In this document: positions 47,432-59,070 of the stretch, piece after piece | How positions within the stretch are numbered: the stretch's first letter is position 1 | How the letters are laid out: every line of letters starts with the position of its first letter | Source of the DNA: Hedera helix | Lineage: Eukaryota > Streptophyta > Magnoliopsida > Apiales > Araliaceae | Assembly: GCA_947179155.2 (NCBI GenBank) | Contig: OX359278.1 | Coordinates: 25,491,797 to 25,555,796 of the forward strand | Length of the DNA stretch: 64,000 nt | Direction of reading: 5' to 3' | Program-made: the position numbers and the translations under genes | Notes under the pieces: generated by a model | The model's database searches: none | The model's input: the letters and a program-made list of their open reading frames with translations, nothing else | What the model was told of the DNA's origin: nothing

Positions 47432-49050
47432 CTACAAGTCAGAAATCAGCTGGAGCAGGGTAGACAGAATAGTCGAGGCATCATAAACCTCAGGCTCGGC
47501 CGCGATCTGCTGTCCCATCATGTCGATCCGAGTCAAAAGAGCAGCAGCACTGTTAACAGTCGCAGAGTGGACCTCCATGATGACTCTGGCCTACTCTACG
47601 ATACTATCTCTGGCAGAGAGGGCGGCATCCCGGGCTAGTACAGCAGCATCCCGCTCTGCGTGTGCGGTATCCCTCTCAATCTCGGTAGCACTCAAGGCTG
47701 ACCGGAGCCGGGTACCCTCAATCATTAATATCTGGATCCGATCCGCCAAATCAGGGGAAGGAACATGTACCGAAGCAAAAACCTCCTCAACATAAGATCT
47801 GGGCGCTAATCCTGAAAACTCCGGAGGAATGACCGCATCTGAACTGGTCTCATCTGGGAAAAGTCCTCGAGAACCATCAAATACCCCAATCTGGTCAAAG
47901 TCGGCAATCTCAGAATCTCCTCGCAACCATAGCAGATAAGCGGGTGTCTGACCAGGATGACTATCCCCAAACTCGGCTGAGACCCTGTGTGACCAAAGAT
48001 CATATACCCTCAGCATCTCCCTCTCCGTCTGAGTCGATATGAGAAATCGGTAGTCAGCTACTCCCGCAAAAAGATGGAGATCCTGCATCTGGTCAAACTG
48101 CCCCATGACAGCTAAGGGATGATAAGTCGTCACCCTCCTCAAGCCAAGAAGAGGGAGGAAATCAAAAGGGAGCACATGAGTCAAGAAACTCAGGAAGGAG
48201 CAATAACCCGAGTAGATCAGAAGATGGAAAGGCTCCTCAATGGCCGATAAGAACTCCTTCCAGGAGGCCGTATCAGTGCATCGCTGGGGACGGAATGAGA
48301 ACTGCATGGCCAAGCTGTGGCTAAAACAAAACCCATGCCGACGAAACTGCCCGATAGGTCTGAGGTGGCTCATGAGCCATACATACAACAAAATAGAGCT
48401 TCCCCTGAATATGCGACTAGAGAAGGAATGACAATACAAGGCCGATAGGTAAGTCTCGGCAAGTATCATGGGAAGGATAGTATGATTCTCCTGAAGGGCC
48501 TGAACCGCTACAATAACCCGCATGTCCAGGAGGTCATCCTCTGCAGGTATGTACAGAACTGATATGACACAGGCCATCAAAACATCTACTCTCAAAGCGC
48601 CCCAGTGCTCCTCAGATACTGAAAAATCACTGGAGAATCGAGAGAAGCTATCCACCGAGCCAAATCTGTCAACCAAGAAGGGTAGAGGAACGAGGTGGCT
48701 CGAAGAGATCACAGATAGCAGAGCTGTCCTCCGCAAGCCTGTGAAAGTCAGGAACTGACGGCGCAGGGACCATCCACCGACAAGCCGGTAAAACGAGCAT
48801 ACTCCTCAAGAGTAGGGGTTAGATACTCCAGCCTGAACCTGAAAACATGTATGTCCGGGATCCAACAACTGAGAATGCTGTTAACAAAGCCCGACGGCAC
48901 CTGGAATGACAAAAGAGAGAAGGAGTGTCCCAAGAGACCCTTTGCGATGATTCGGTCGGAGGGTAGCAAACTATCCAGCCACGAACGGAACCTGCCAATG
49001 ATCCCTGAGGGGGCGCGAGGGCCCACGCGAACCACATCTATGGATGACAT
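47432..49050 (-). pseudogene. Antisense gene 2 of the Tat element: DUF7745-like with coiled-coil tail
   Basis: Runs opposite to pol. ATG at 49050-49048 opens MSSIDVVRVGPRAPSGIIGR. Then FRFRLEYLTPTLEEYARFTG resembles the start of the plant DUF7745 family, and PMILAETYLSAL with SSILLYVWLMSHL (about 48465-48370) its middle. The C-terminal 80 residues are a heptad-like coiled coil (RLRSALSATEIERDTAHAER). Two defects: a one-base frameshift near 48755 separates the first 100 residues from the next 381, and TAG at 47591-47593 cuts a tail that continues in frame to TAG at 47432-47434. Role unknown; family call from motif memory. Confidence 0.65.
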
Positions 49051-49265
49051 CTGTAAAAAGCAGTATCAAAAGACTATATAGGGGTCAATTTTTCTTTATC
49101 CACGTATATAATAAATCATGCATCATACAAGCTATAATGGAATAAATGGATCATCAAAAGTAAATGATTGTGCATAAAATAAAATAAGTCTGTACATAAT
49201 CCATGAAATGAGAAATGATAATAAAACGAGCAGGTTTGAATACAGAGGTCCTAGCCTATCAAAAT

Positions 49266-51236
49266 CTAATCAGTGAACTCTATGCCATCAATGAAGGCAT
49301 CATCCTCAAACTGATCTGCAGGCAAGTCCCGGGGAATGGAAGCCTCAGTATCAAAGTTCAGGTCTGGGCAGGAATAAGGCAGAATTGGGGCATCCGATGG
49401 GTCGGGACCCGCACCAAAATCGGATCCATACGGGTCTATGACATAAGCCTCCTCTGGATCTCGGCCCAAGCTCCGAACAAAAAGGGATAACTGATCCACC
49501 CGCCGAGTGAGGGAAGTAATCTGGTCTGAATGGGTGGGGGCACGGACACACTCCATCCAATCTGTCATCATCACCGACCCGTGAACTAGGTCTCCGAGGA
49601 AGAAGGTGGCCCGGGTCTGAGGCCCGATAGTGCGGGGTCTCTACCAGGCACTGAAGCTTTCGCTCGTATGAGGACCGACAGACAGCATATATCCGTCCTC
49701 CCCGACCGTCAAGGCCTCTGGAAGGTGGGCATCCGCGGACCAAAATCTCCGTGAGGGGGGGGGGGGGGGGCGAAAGGGATACGAGCCTCCCCAGAAACAC
49801 ATCTGATGGCGTGTTCCCCCAGATACAACTCCCATCCACCATAGGTCAGAAATGGAATGCGACGAGTGGACAAGGCAAGCTCCTGATCCGCAGCATGACC
49901 GCCAGCGAGGCCAGCCGCCAAATGATCCGCCGTATAGGGAATCCAGGTCACATCCGCGGACGAGATCAGCTCTAACTGCAGCCGACAGTGAGCAAAGCTA
50001 TCTGACACTGGGGTCTCCTCAAGAGTACTATGATGCCATCGACGACCCCTGGGATAAGTCTCCGGACCGAGGGTAGTAACTGGCCGCAAGCAAGGTAGTC
50101 TCTCGTAAGCCCAGAACTGTTAAACAAAACAGAAAAACCGTAAGTAGCAGGAAGGGACAAAGAAATGAAACAAATCAAAGACGATACAATAAAAAAGGAC
50201 CTACTAGCAAGAAGGGGTAGAAGTCGAGCCAGGCATCCGTCTGTCCCTCTGAGCGAAGGCGAAGACCCTGGAGGAAGTAAGCGAAGGTGAAGGAGCCCCA
50301 ATCATAGTCCCCGATCCGGTCAACCTCCCGGGTAGCTCTAACGATACTGAAATGGATAGTCGAGGAGTTGTTCCCCAGAAAACAGCCCCTCATAATAGTC
50401 AAAAATAAGCGTCGGAGCAGAAAGTCACGAGCAGACCGGTCCTCAGGGAATGGCTCGGAAAGGACCCCTCCAATAACATCCACAGCCAAGGCTCCCGATC
50501 GAATGTTGCGGGCCTTAAAGACCTTATCTTGAGGAGAGTACCCCAACAAGGATCGAACAGCTACGGGGGTGATGTTCGGCTCCAGAGGGACCCGGGGTCC
50601 AAAGAACTCCACCCCGGTGATATAACGCCAGTCTAGAGGGGTCAACAGCAGCTCACAGTCCAGAAGATGAAGCGACTGTGTCTGGTGGAACCAGTGCTCA
50701 GATAGGGCCCTCATGTAACCCCACGGACACCGGCGAGGAGCGATAGTGAAGAAATGTCTGAAACCCCAAGAATCTACCATCCCCCTGTAGTCGGAATGCA
50801 GCGCATGGTAGAGAGTGTAGATGCTGAACCAGTTGCCCCGAGGTTGGGTAAACTCAGGAACCTGTGACAGCCATCAAAAGTCAGGCATGGTAACCATACG
50901 GATTAGAATGAACTTAAACGACGGATATACCTCGTTAGCCGCAAGGTAGGCTGAGGGGTGACTGCTGAGATCAGGACCGAGCAGATCCGGTATCCTGGCA
51001 CGGGCCCCTGGTAAGGTCCGACGCGTGGAGGGAGAGGCTGTTGTGCCCAAAGGACCCGCCTCTGCCTCAGCTGGGGCATCCTCACCAACGTCAGGCCGAA
51101 CTGGGCGAATGACAGACTCCGCCAATCTACGAGAATGACGGGTCAAGATTGGAGCTGGAGCTGAGGTGGCCGCTCTACGACGACGGACACCAGCAACCCG
51201 GGGCACTGTGGAGCCACTGGGAGCATCAGGATCCAT
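49266..51236 (-). pseudogene. Antisense gene 1 of the Tat element: plant-mobile-domain-like, with introns
   Basis: Lies 215 bp upstream of, and on the same strand as, antisense gene 2. ATG 51236-51234 opens MDPDAPSGSTVPRVAGVRRR, a basic, Ser/Pro/Ala-rich N-terminus. Predicted exons 51236-50931, 50861-50205 and 50116-49266 are joined through 69- and 88-bp introns with GT/AG ends and unchanged frame. Exon 2 carries HWFHQTQSLHLLDCELLLTP and ITGVEFFGPRV; joining to exon 3 creates FLLFWAYERLP. Together these resemble the plant mobile domain (MAIN/MAIL1-like, aminotransferase-like). Exon 3 has a 16-base homopolymer (49755-49770) where the frame slips, and one TAG near 49640, before an acidic C-terminus. 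Function in the element is unknown. Confidence 0.72.
49755..49770. repeat. G16 homopolymer in antisense gene 1
   Basis: Sixteen G on the plus strand encode a poly-Pro tract on the minus strand. The downstream frame that matches the rest of the protein is shifted by one base, so length slippage or an assembly error is likely. Confidence 0.9.
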
Positions 51237-51240
51237 GACT

Positions 51241-52030
51241 GAAACGGCATCACAAAAAGGAGGTACATCCTTAGCCCGTTATCTTTCAAAAATCTTATTG
51301 CATATTGCTAGAGATAATAGGGCAGCATAGCATGTTTATTTTATAATGATATGAAAATTGAAAATGCATAAATAAGTCCCTAGGGGTGCGCTAGACTTCC
51401 AAAAATTTCGACAGAGTTTCGTTTGTAAAATGGACATCCCATGCACAATCAGGCATGTTTAATCAAGTCAGGCAACCAACAAATCCCAAATGCAAGTGAA
51501 AATGGTGCATCATGAGCATAAAATGACTAAAACAATGGTTTTTCAAAGTAAATAAAACATGTCTGCAAGACCCATTGTTTATCTATGCTACGTTCAACAC
51601 AAATATCTCATATAGGCATGCATTGCTAAAATTAAAACATTTAAACAAGTAAATACATAGCCAAACGAAAGCGAAAATCAAAGAAAAAGGAGTTAAAACG
51701 TTACCCAAAGTGCGTAGACTGATTTAATCGGAGCAGATTTTGCCAAAAAGTGTCCAAAAGACGGAAAAGCCAAGTGAGGACGAGGAAAAAATCGAAAACG
51801 AGGGAGAGAAAAGTTAAAGAAAGTGACAAATCTCGGGGGGTCGCGATCTGAAATAGGAACCGATCCGAGCCGCAGATGCATCTGTGGCTGGCCGGAGATG
51901 CACCTGCGGCTGGTCTCGGTGCCCCTTAAACTGCCCTTTTGTTTACCCCGAGCTAACGTGAAACTTGTTACGATTTAAAAACAACCCTGAGCCAACGTGA
52001 AACTTGTTACGATTTAAAAACAAGATTTTA
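51241..52030. other. Non-coding region upstream of the antisense genes
   Basis: No gene. It would hold the antisense promoter, but I see no clear signal. Contains two hairpin motifs AGCCGCAGATGCATCTGTGGC (51869) and GGAGATGCACCTGCGGC (51892), like those in the LTRs, and a 45-bp direct repeat around 51950-52020 (AACGTGAAACTTGTTACGAT twice). Confidence 0.6.
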
Positions 52031-52032
52031 GA

Positions 52033-52335
52033 ACCTGACCACTCAAAAACGACCCGTCAGAGACGATACCTGACCAATCAAAAATGACCCGTCAGAGACG
52101 ATACCTGACCAATCAAAAAACAACCCGTCAGAGACGATACCTGACCAATCAAAAACGCCCCGTCAGAGACGATACCTGACCAATCAAAAACAACCCGTCA
52201 GAGACGATACCTGACCAATCAAAAAATGGCCGTCAGACCCAATCAAAAACGACCCTTCAGGGACGATACCTGACCAATCAAAAACGATCTGTCAGACACG
52301 ATATATGACCAATCCAAAAGTGACCTGTCGAAGGC
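52033..52335. repeat. Tandem array of about 38 bp before the 3' LTR
   Basis: About seven copies of ACCCGTCAGAGACGATACCTG ACCAATCAAAAA with spacing near 38 bp. Position between the extra genes and the PPT fits Tat/Ogre untranslated-region arrays. Not CRISPR: units abut without unique spacers. Confidence 0.93.
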
Positions 52336-52514
52336 GAAACCCGAGCGATATTCATTCGTAAATTTTAAATCGACCCCTACACGATCATGTTGAATGCGAC
52401 ATTTGCATCATCTTAATATATGTGTTGCATCGTTAAACACGTACTGTCATTCCCATGCGTCAGGTGCCTACTTCTTTATCATGTTCATTTCATATGCCAT
52501 TCCATAAACATGAT

Positions 52515-52527
52515 AAAGAGGGGCAGC
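52515..52527 (+). other. Polypurine tract of the Tat element
   Basis: AAAGAGGGGCAGC immediately before the 3' LTR; plus-strand primer site. Confidence 0.85.
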
Positions 52528-54682
52528 TGTAGACACCCAAATTTTGCACTTGTGTACTGACCTTGATAGGAGGGCAAAATCGTCATTCGACCCGACACAC
52601 GAACAGGAAAGGTGGACCCCAACCCGAAGTCACCACGACGGCTTACGATCAAAGCCGTCAAACGAACAACGAGCGTCAGGTCATCTGAGGCAAGATACGC
52701 AGTTGATTCAGACAGAACCCAATTCGGTCACCGAAGACGGCAAATGACCAATACGTTTGCGACAGTCGAAGGGGGTCTCGCTCTTTGGAACCCCGGCACC
52801 AGAGATATCTATACATCAGGTAACAACCTTCCAAAATAAAATAGCAAAAATTGACGATTCAAGGCTGCGGGGCACGAAAATCGAGAAAAGCCAGCTGGGC
52901 AGCCGCAGATGCATCTACGGCCACCGACAAGCTAGACACTTGCACGGCTCGAGGAGATAACCCGGCAGTCGAGGATTTGGCGCGGGCGGCCACAGCAGGC
53001 AGCCGCAGATGCACCTGTGGCTGACTTCAGTCACCTATACAACGCCATTTTTGATCTGCAGAAGAGAAAGAGAAGCTTTTTTTCCTAAAATCTAAGAGAG
53101 AGAAAGTCGAGGGAGGGAGAGTTGGCTCGAATTTTGGTTAAGTGTTGTGAGATTTGTGATTTTGTTGCCCAAATAATCAAGTGTTTTTGTATCCTTGCTC
53201 GATAGTGAAATAAAAAGCGTCCGTTGGTGTATTGCAAGGTGAAAACGGTGTTTTCTTGAATATTTTGCTAGCCTTATAATTATAGTCTTGTGTTTTGGTT
53301 TGTTTTAATGTAGTATGTTGTTGTATTGTTGAGAATTCGTGGATTAGGGATTATTAGCGAGGGTTCCGTCGGAACATAATCTCCTCCTAATGTCCCGATG
53401 ATATCCGTACGGTGATGTGTAATTCGTTGTGTTAACGGTTAGTTTGTCGTGTTGGGATTGTGATTTTTGATTCGGGTAGCATAGTACCAAGTTTAGTATT
53501 GTTTATCTTGCTCTGGTATGGTTGTGCAGCGATTTGGGTAATTGTGAGCCTAGGGAAGAGATTCTCGTGATCAAATCCCGATGATGGACAACGTTTGGTG
53601 TATATAATCGTTACGAGGGTCCATTTTGTATATATGTAAATATTGGGTCTTAAAGCGATATCGAACCGTAATCGGGTTAAGGCCCCGTAATAGTAAAATA
53701 CGTGATTGTGGGTGTTTGGGGTTATTTAAACGGGTCACATGCCCATGGATAGCCCCGACACGGTTGAATGCTTGTTTTGATTTACGACACTAAAAAATGG
53801 TTTTCCAAATAAGGCAAAGAATGAAGATTTCCTAAAAATAATCAAATTAGGATATTAGATTCACGAGGTTTAAAAATTAAGAGTTTTGGCGAACTTTGAA
53901 CCTGGTTTGACGAAAAGGCTTCATTTGGTTTTGAAATGTCATAAAAGATATTTTCGTAAAAGAATAGATAAACGTTTTCATTAAACTTTGTGCATAGGGT
54001 TAAAGAGTTCTAGAAGTTGCCTTTATTTTACCTTAAATTACTGTTAGAAGGCAATGTATAATCTCGATTCCTATTTGACAAAAGTTTAAAAAGCTATTGT
54101 TTTCTAAAAATGACATCCAATAAAAAACCCTCATCGTTTTCGAAATTAAAATCGATATTTATTATAAAGGACGAAGCCTTGTCATTTGGGTCAAAATACG
54201 TCTGAATGCTTTTCGACAAAACACGTTTTCATAAACGATTTTCACGCAAAATTCACCACAACCATCACCTAGGCACGCACGCATACACACGTAACTAATG
54301 CATTTTAGGATTTTCAAAAGGATAGGAAAACATCGAGATTGCGGTAACCGTGTTTCACGGAAGTCGGGGGGTGCCTAACACCTTCCCCTCGCTTAAGCAA
54401 GCCCTCGAATTCTATGAATTTCGGTTCGCGGACCAATTAAATCGGAGTCACATATGAGCCAGCGATTGCGAAAACAAAATTTGGATGAGTTGGTACATCC
54501 ATTTCAAATATACCAACTGGCGACTCTGGTCAATTGGCTCATAAAAAATCGACATTTCGAAACCCCATCGACACTAAGCCGGCCCTTTTCAAAAAGCACA
54601 TCTTCTTAATCTAAAAGCTAAAAATCGGAAAAGGGACATTTTAATATTAAAAAAACGAGATGACGAAATCCCGGCGTCGACA
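52528..54682 (+). repeat. 3' LTR of the Tat element (2155 bp)
   Basis: Starts TGTAGACACCCAAATTTTGC, ends GATGACGAAATCCCGGCGTCGACA. It is full length, unlike the 5' copy. Hairpin motifs lie near 52900 and 52998. Confidence 0.93.
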
Positions 54683-54687
54683 ATGGG

Positions 54688-55372
54688 CGTAACTATCTAT
54701 CTGTAAGACAGCTACCTTACCATGAATCTAGGGTTTTAAACCCTCCTCAAACCTTCTTGCCTTTCGTTCCTCCGTATCTACTTGATTTGGAGCGAAACGT
54801 GCAAGTTCATTGAATTTGGAGGTATACTGAGGAACAGTCATGTCTACTTGTTTCAAATTTAGAAATTATACTTCCATTCTATTTTTTATGCTTTGTGGAA
54901 AGTAGTTTTCAAAGAATAACTCTTTGAAAGCTTCCCATGCAATCACACCTTCCCCGACACGGACTTGGGTGGCTTCCCACCAGAAGTTAATCTCGCCCTT
55001 CATAAGGTAAGTGGCAAACTTAGTCTTTTTATCCTCAACAACCTCTGCTAAGTCAAAAGCTTTCTCTATTTTCTTAATTCAACACTGAGCCTCTATACGC
55101 TCAATGGTTCCTTTGAATTCGGGAGGACCTACATTTTTAAAGTCGTTAAATAAGACTTTCTGTGGTTGGAGTTTTGGCTGAGGTGGTGGTAGTATTTATG
55201 GTTGTGGTTGTGGAGGTGGTGGTGGCACATTATTTGTTGTACGACTATCTAAGACCCCTATTAATCTATCAAGGAATTGTTGCATAGGATCTAGAGTCTG
55301 AACATTACTCTCATCACTAACACTTGCTGTTGTTGTTGCTGTTGCCCTCGTTCTTAGCCTTGGTAGAACCAT
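54688..55372 (-). pseudogene. Old Tekay-like element: gag N-terminal half
   Basis: Minus-strand ATG at 55372-55370 opens MVLPRLRTRATATATT. A Gln/Pro-rich linker with an in-frame TAA follows, then VGPPEFKGTIERIEAQC with TGA, KIEKAFDLAEVVEDKKTKFA, INFWWEATQV, WEAFKELFFENYFPQSI, and VPQYTSKFNELARFAP, the classic Retrotrans_gag core. At 54688 the Tat insertion interrupts; the frame continues at 41660 into the zinc knuckles. Gag coats element RNA; this copy has at least four stops. Confidence 0.88.
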
Positions 55373-55578
55373 TTTCTATATAAATGGAAAATATGTGTAA
55401 ATATGAAATTATTAAAATTGCAAGAAATATTTCTTAAACAAACTTCTTATATAACCAAATTTGTACATTACATTATTCGAGTGATTAAAATCACTTAACA
55501 ACTATTAACATCCCTTATTAAAATGGGAAATGCTAAACAAAACATTTACAACATACTAATATATTACACGTTATTTGA

Positions 55579-56148
55579 CTAGATCTTTCTAGCCTTCTTA
55601 TTGATCTTGTGGATCATGTTAATAACCACAGACTTATTTATTTTCAACCCCAAATCTTTGACGGGTGTAAGAAATTTAGTTATTTTTTTCTCTAGCTTGG
55701 CGTAAGTAGCACCATAAGCTCTTTTGATTCGACCACGGTCTGCTTGTAGGCAATATACTTCCTCTTGTGAAGCTTCTAACTGAATCTATAGTTGGTAGCT
55801 TCTTTCAGCTTCATCCAACCACCGCCTTTCAAGCACCTCCATAATATCATTGGCCTTGATCATGTTGGCGTGGTTCTCAGTTTGCAGTTGTTCAACCAGC
55901 TCTTCTTGAGCTTCTCTATATGCCATCATTTCAGTAGCTTGTTCTTCCAACTCGGCGATGATCTCATTGTAAGTTGGTAGGACTATGACATCTTCATTAT
56001 CTACTAGGGGAACCTGATTAACCTCTCCGACATCATGTAGTTCCACATTATGATTAGGCTCTTCTATTTCAGACTCATCACTGAAATGCTCGCTTGGATC
56101 ACTGTCATAGCCCAATTCTTGAGCGTTGTCTTCGTTTATATCAGTCAT
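55579..56148 (-). pseudogene. Extra coiled-coil ORF upstream of gag
   Basis: Minus-strand ATG at 56148 opens MTDINEDNAQELGYDSDPSE, an acidic N-terminus, then a long predicted coiled coil (YNEIIAELEEQATEMMAYRE onward). TAG at 55786-55788 ends the open part at 120 codons, but the same frame continues with a basic helical tail (ATYAKLEKKITKFLTPVKD) to TAG at 55579-55581, about 190 codons in all. It stands between the element leader and gag. I know no named family; extra ORFs in this position are reported in some plant Ty3/gypsy elements. Confidence 0.6.
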
Positions 56149-56183
56149 TTCTACAAAACAAGGTTGACTTTAATTAGTATAAT

Positions 56184-59053
56184 TGTAACAACCCCGAAAT
56201 TCGACCCATATTATTACCTTAAGCTTCATGTTGATTAAACATTATTTCCTTAACGTCCGAATTTTTGTTCGTTAATAAATTTTTAAACACCATAATTGAT
56301 CCATTAATTGGTTTTAAAATCAACAATTACCAAATTTCCGTATAAAATTTTCTTTTTCTCAATTCAATCGTTGTATTAAAATATTTAGATATTTAAAATC
56401 CTTATATCTGAATCCTAGTCCCTGGATCGCAACCTTTACATTTTCTTCAATGCTTACAAATATCATAATACTCGACATTCATAATTTAATGCCATTTATA
56501 TCCATACAGTATTCTTGTTTCGTGATTCATCATCAAATATATAATAACTCTATCACAATATTCATGTTGAACAATTTCAGTTCACAGTTTAACTATACAC
56601 ATCATAATCAGATCCCACTTATTTGTACATATAGCATATCAAAGTAACTTGGCAAATTTACGTCTCTATATAACCTGAAATTCTTGAAATTTATTTCTTT
56701 CTTGCAAAAATAGTTATTAAGCAAGTAATGAGCACAACGGCTCAACAAGTTCAACAGTTTATGCGTCACATAACACATACCTTAATATGCTCGGTGTGTG
56801 TCATACACCATGTGCTTGTGTTTCTACTACAACAATATATCTCAAATTATTGAACAAAGTACACATAGTTGTCATATTAGCCACATATCACATAACACAT
56901 AATTTATATGCATTTAAACAAGGAATAACATATCATAACAGACATCATTTAACATTAAGGGACTGAAGAACTTGCCTGAACGTCCAATTAATAAATTGAT
57001 AGTTCAAACCCTTAACTCGATCAACCTTCCAAAGCATTCCTTTGAAGCTTGATAAACCCTTTAATGAAAACAAAACTCTTCCTCTTGGTGGTAGCTATGG
57101 TGATTGCTTGGTGACGAGTGGTGGCTTCGGTGGAACAAGGAAGAACATAGAGAGAGTTTTTTTTTTTTTTTTTTTGCTTCTTTGGTTTTCTTTTCTTTTC
57201 TTTTTCTTTTCTTGCTTTTTACTTCTTTCTTATAATTAAGACATTTAAGTATTTTTAAGACCAAACTTGGATTCCACCGACTTAACATGCCCAGCAACTT
57301 GTCTCTCGAACGTTCCAAAGAAAAATCAACATGCAACTTAAATAATTTACTACATTACGTAGTTATTACGTGTAATAAATATTTTATATAATATATATAA
57401 AATATTTATTTTAATTTACCAAAAATCATAATATGATTTATAAATAATATTTAGACCCTTTTTGGGTACTTTTCTTGACAAATTTTGTACACGCATAATG
57501 TCATGCATGTAACTATATGAGGTAATTAATACCTCCAAAATTCATAAAATAATTCATATAGCTTATAAAAATTATTTTTTTTTATAATTTCTCACTTCGT
57601 TTCTTGCACAACATGTTACATTAACATGTTCACATTTCTAAAATATTATTCTTCATAAAAATCATAATAATTTAATTATGCATAAACATAATTTTTAATG
57701 AATTAAAACATTCCTTTTTCCTCATTTAATTTCATTTCTTTACATTTCACATTACTTTCCTTATATAAATTATATAATTTATTATTATATAATTTATATA
57801 ATTAAATTATCCCTTTTTATAATTTTCATTTCATACAAAATATAATTTATAAAATTTCTTCCATCCTCATTCAATTTAATCACCTTATATAAATTATATA
57901 ATTATTCTTATATAATTTATATAATTATTATTTTTCTCATATTTCACTTTAATTCTCTTATATAAATTATATAATTATTATTATATAATTACATCTCTTC
58001 TTTATACATTCTAAACTTTCTCCACCATTCTTGATAACATCTAAAATCCATAATTATATTATTACAATTCCCTCATTAACTTTCCATTTAAAATTGGATT
58101 AATTGGATTAATTTAATTATTAACCCCTTAATTTCCATAATTAATGAAATTTATAATTATCAATTAAACATGCACATTTATATATATATCACATATTTCA
58201 TATTACCACATAACACTATTTAAATCATAATTTCTGCATTTCCATACCAATTTAATCGTACAATTTATTGTACAATTACCTGAAATTTCTCTTATTCTTA
58301 ATAAATTATTTTTAAACAATTTATTTACTTTTCAATTACTTTAATTCAACACAATTCATCATCATTTCTGCACAGATTTTATTTATCAATTAAATCCCTT
58401 CACATACCTTAAATCACATAAAATAATAATTAATTTAAACAATCTTGATAATTTTATCAATTAAATTCTCATTTAATATTATTAAGTAAATCCGAAAATT
58501 CGGGTCCTCACATTCTTCCCCCCTTAACCAGATTCCGTTCTCGGAATCATAATTACCGTAATAATCATACGTATTTTATTTATAGCATTTTGCTATATCT
58601 TTATCTTGATGAATAACAATTAAATTCATAATAATCATATTTTACTTCTTTAATATCCATAACTCCCATGGACAATCCCAATAAAAATCGCAACTATCAA
58701 AATATTCAATTCTTAACTCAATTATATTTCATAATTCTCTAAAAATTTTATTCATAAAACTTTAATTCATTTCCTTGAGGTACATATCAAGATAATTTCT
58801 CATTCTCTGAAAAATTTCATTTCTTTAATCGCACTTACCCTTGCTCAGTTCACTTATGTCATATTCTCTATTACACATTATTTATATTATGTACATTCAA
58901 CATTCTCTTCTTAATTCGTATAAATCTTCTTCACATTTCATAAATCATTCCTTAATACTTCTATTATTCAACATTAGGTTTTAAAATGCTAACATTTACT
59001 TAATTCATTATAATCCTTATTTGGAATTACTCCAAAAATCTTGGGGTATCACA
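56184..59053 (-). repeat. 3' LTR of the LARD, long form
   Basis: Minus-strand reading starts TGTGATACCCCAAGATTTTT (59053) after a PPT and ends GGGGTTGTTACA (56184). The portion 56184-58512 equals the 5' LTR; the extra 541 bp (58513-59053) match the first 536 bp of the long solo LTR at 36564-37099. An internal PPT lies at 58513-58526. Confidence 0.85.
58513..58526 (-). other. Inner polypurine tract
   Basis: Reverse complement reads AAGGGGGGAAGAA right before TGTGAGGACCCG, the start of the short-form LTR. Confidence 0.85.
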
Positions 59054-59070
59054 TTCACCCCTCCTTCATA
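59054..59070 (-). other. Outer polypurine tract
   Basis: Reverse complement reads ATGAAGGAGGGGTGAA right before TGTGATACC; upstream GACAAAATTTT is the usual Tekay context. Confidence 0.85.

Larger units (their letters stand above)
41666..54682 (+). mobile_element. 13-kb Tat-lineage Ty3/gypsy element with two antisense genes, TSD ATGGG
   Basis: LTRs begin TGTAGACACCCAAATTTTGC; the 3' LTR ends CCCGGCGTCGACA. ATGGG flanks the element (41661-41665 and 54683-54687), and removing it rejoins the gag frame of the older host element. Order: truncated 5' LTR, short non-coding stretch, pol with dual RNase H and integrase, a non-coding GAACTACGTAGGACCTGATC block typical of the lineage (about 46978), antisense DUF7745-like gene, antisense mobile-domain-like gene, tandem repeats, PPT, 3' LTR. 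The 3' half of the 5' LTR, the primer site, gag and protease are deleted. LTRs differ by a few percent by eye (up to about 5% in the first 440 bp), so insertion is moderately recent. Confidence 0.95.

Noticed and set aside
52033..52335. Regular short direct repeats resembling a CRISPR array
   Set aside because: Units abut with no unique spacers, and the position inside a plant retrotransposon fits an untranslated-region tandem array.
56450..56647. 65-codon frame identical at 61716-61913
   Set aside because: The identity simply reflects the two nearly identical LTRs; no domain and antisense to the element.
57042..57239. Hydrophobic open frame beginning near an ATG, related in several LTR copies (62331, 7567)
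   Set aside because: It is antisense to the LTR, differs in frame and length among copies and ends in homopolymer runs; conservation is explained by shared LTR ancestry.
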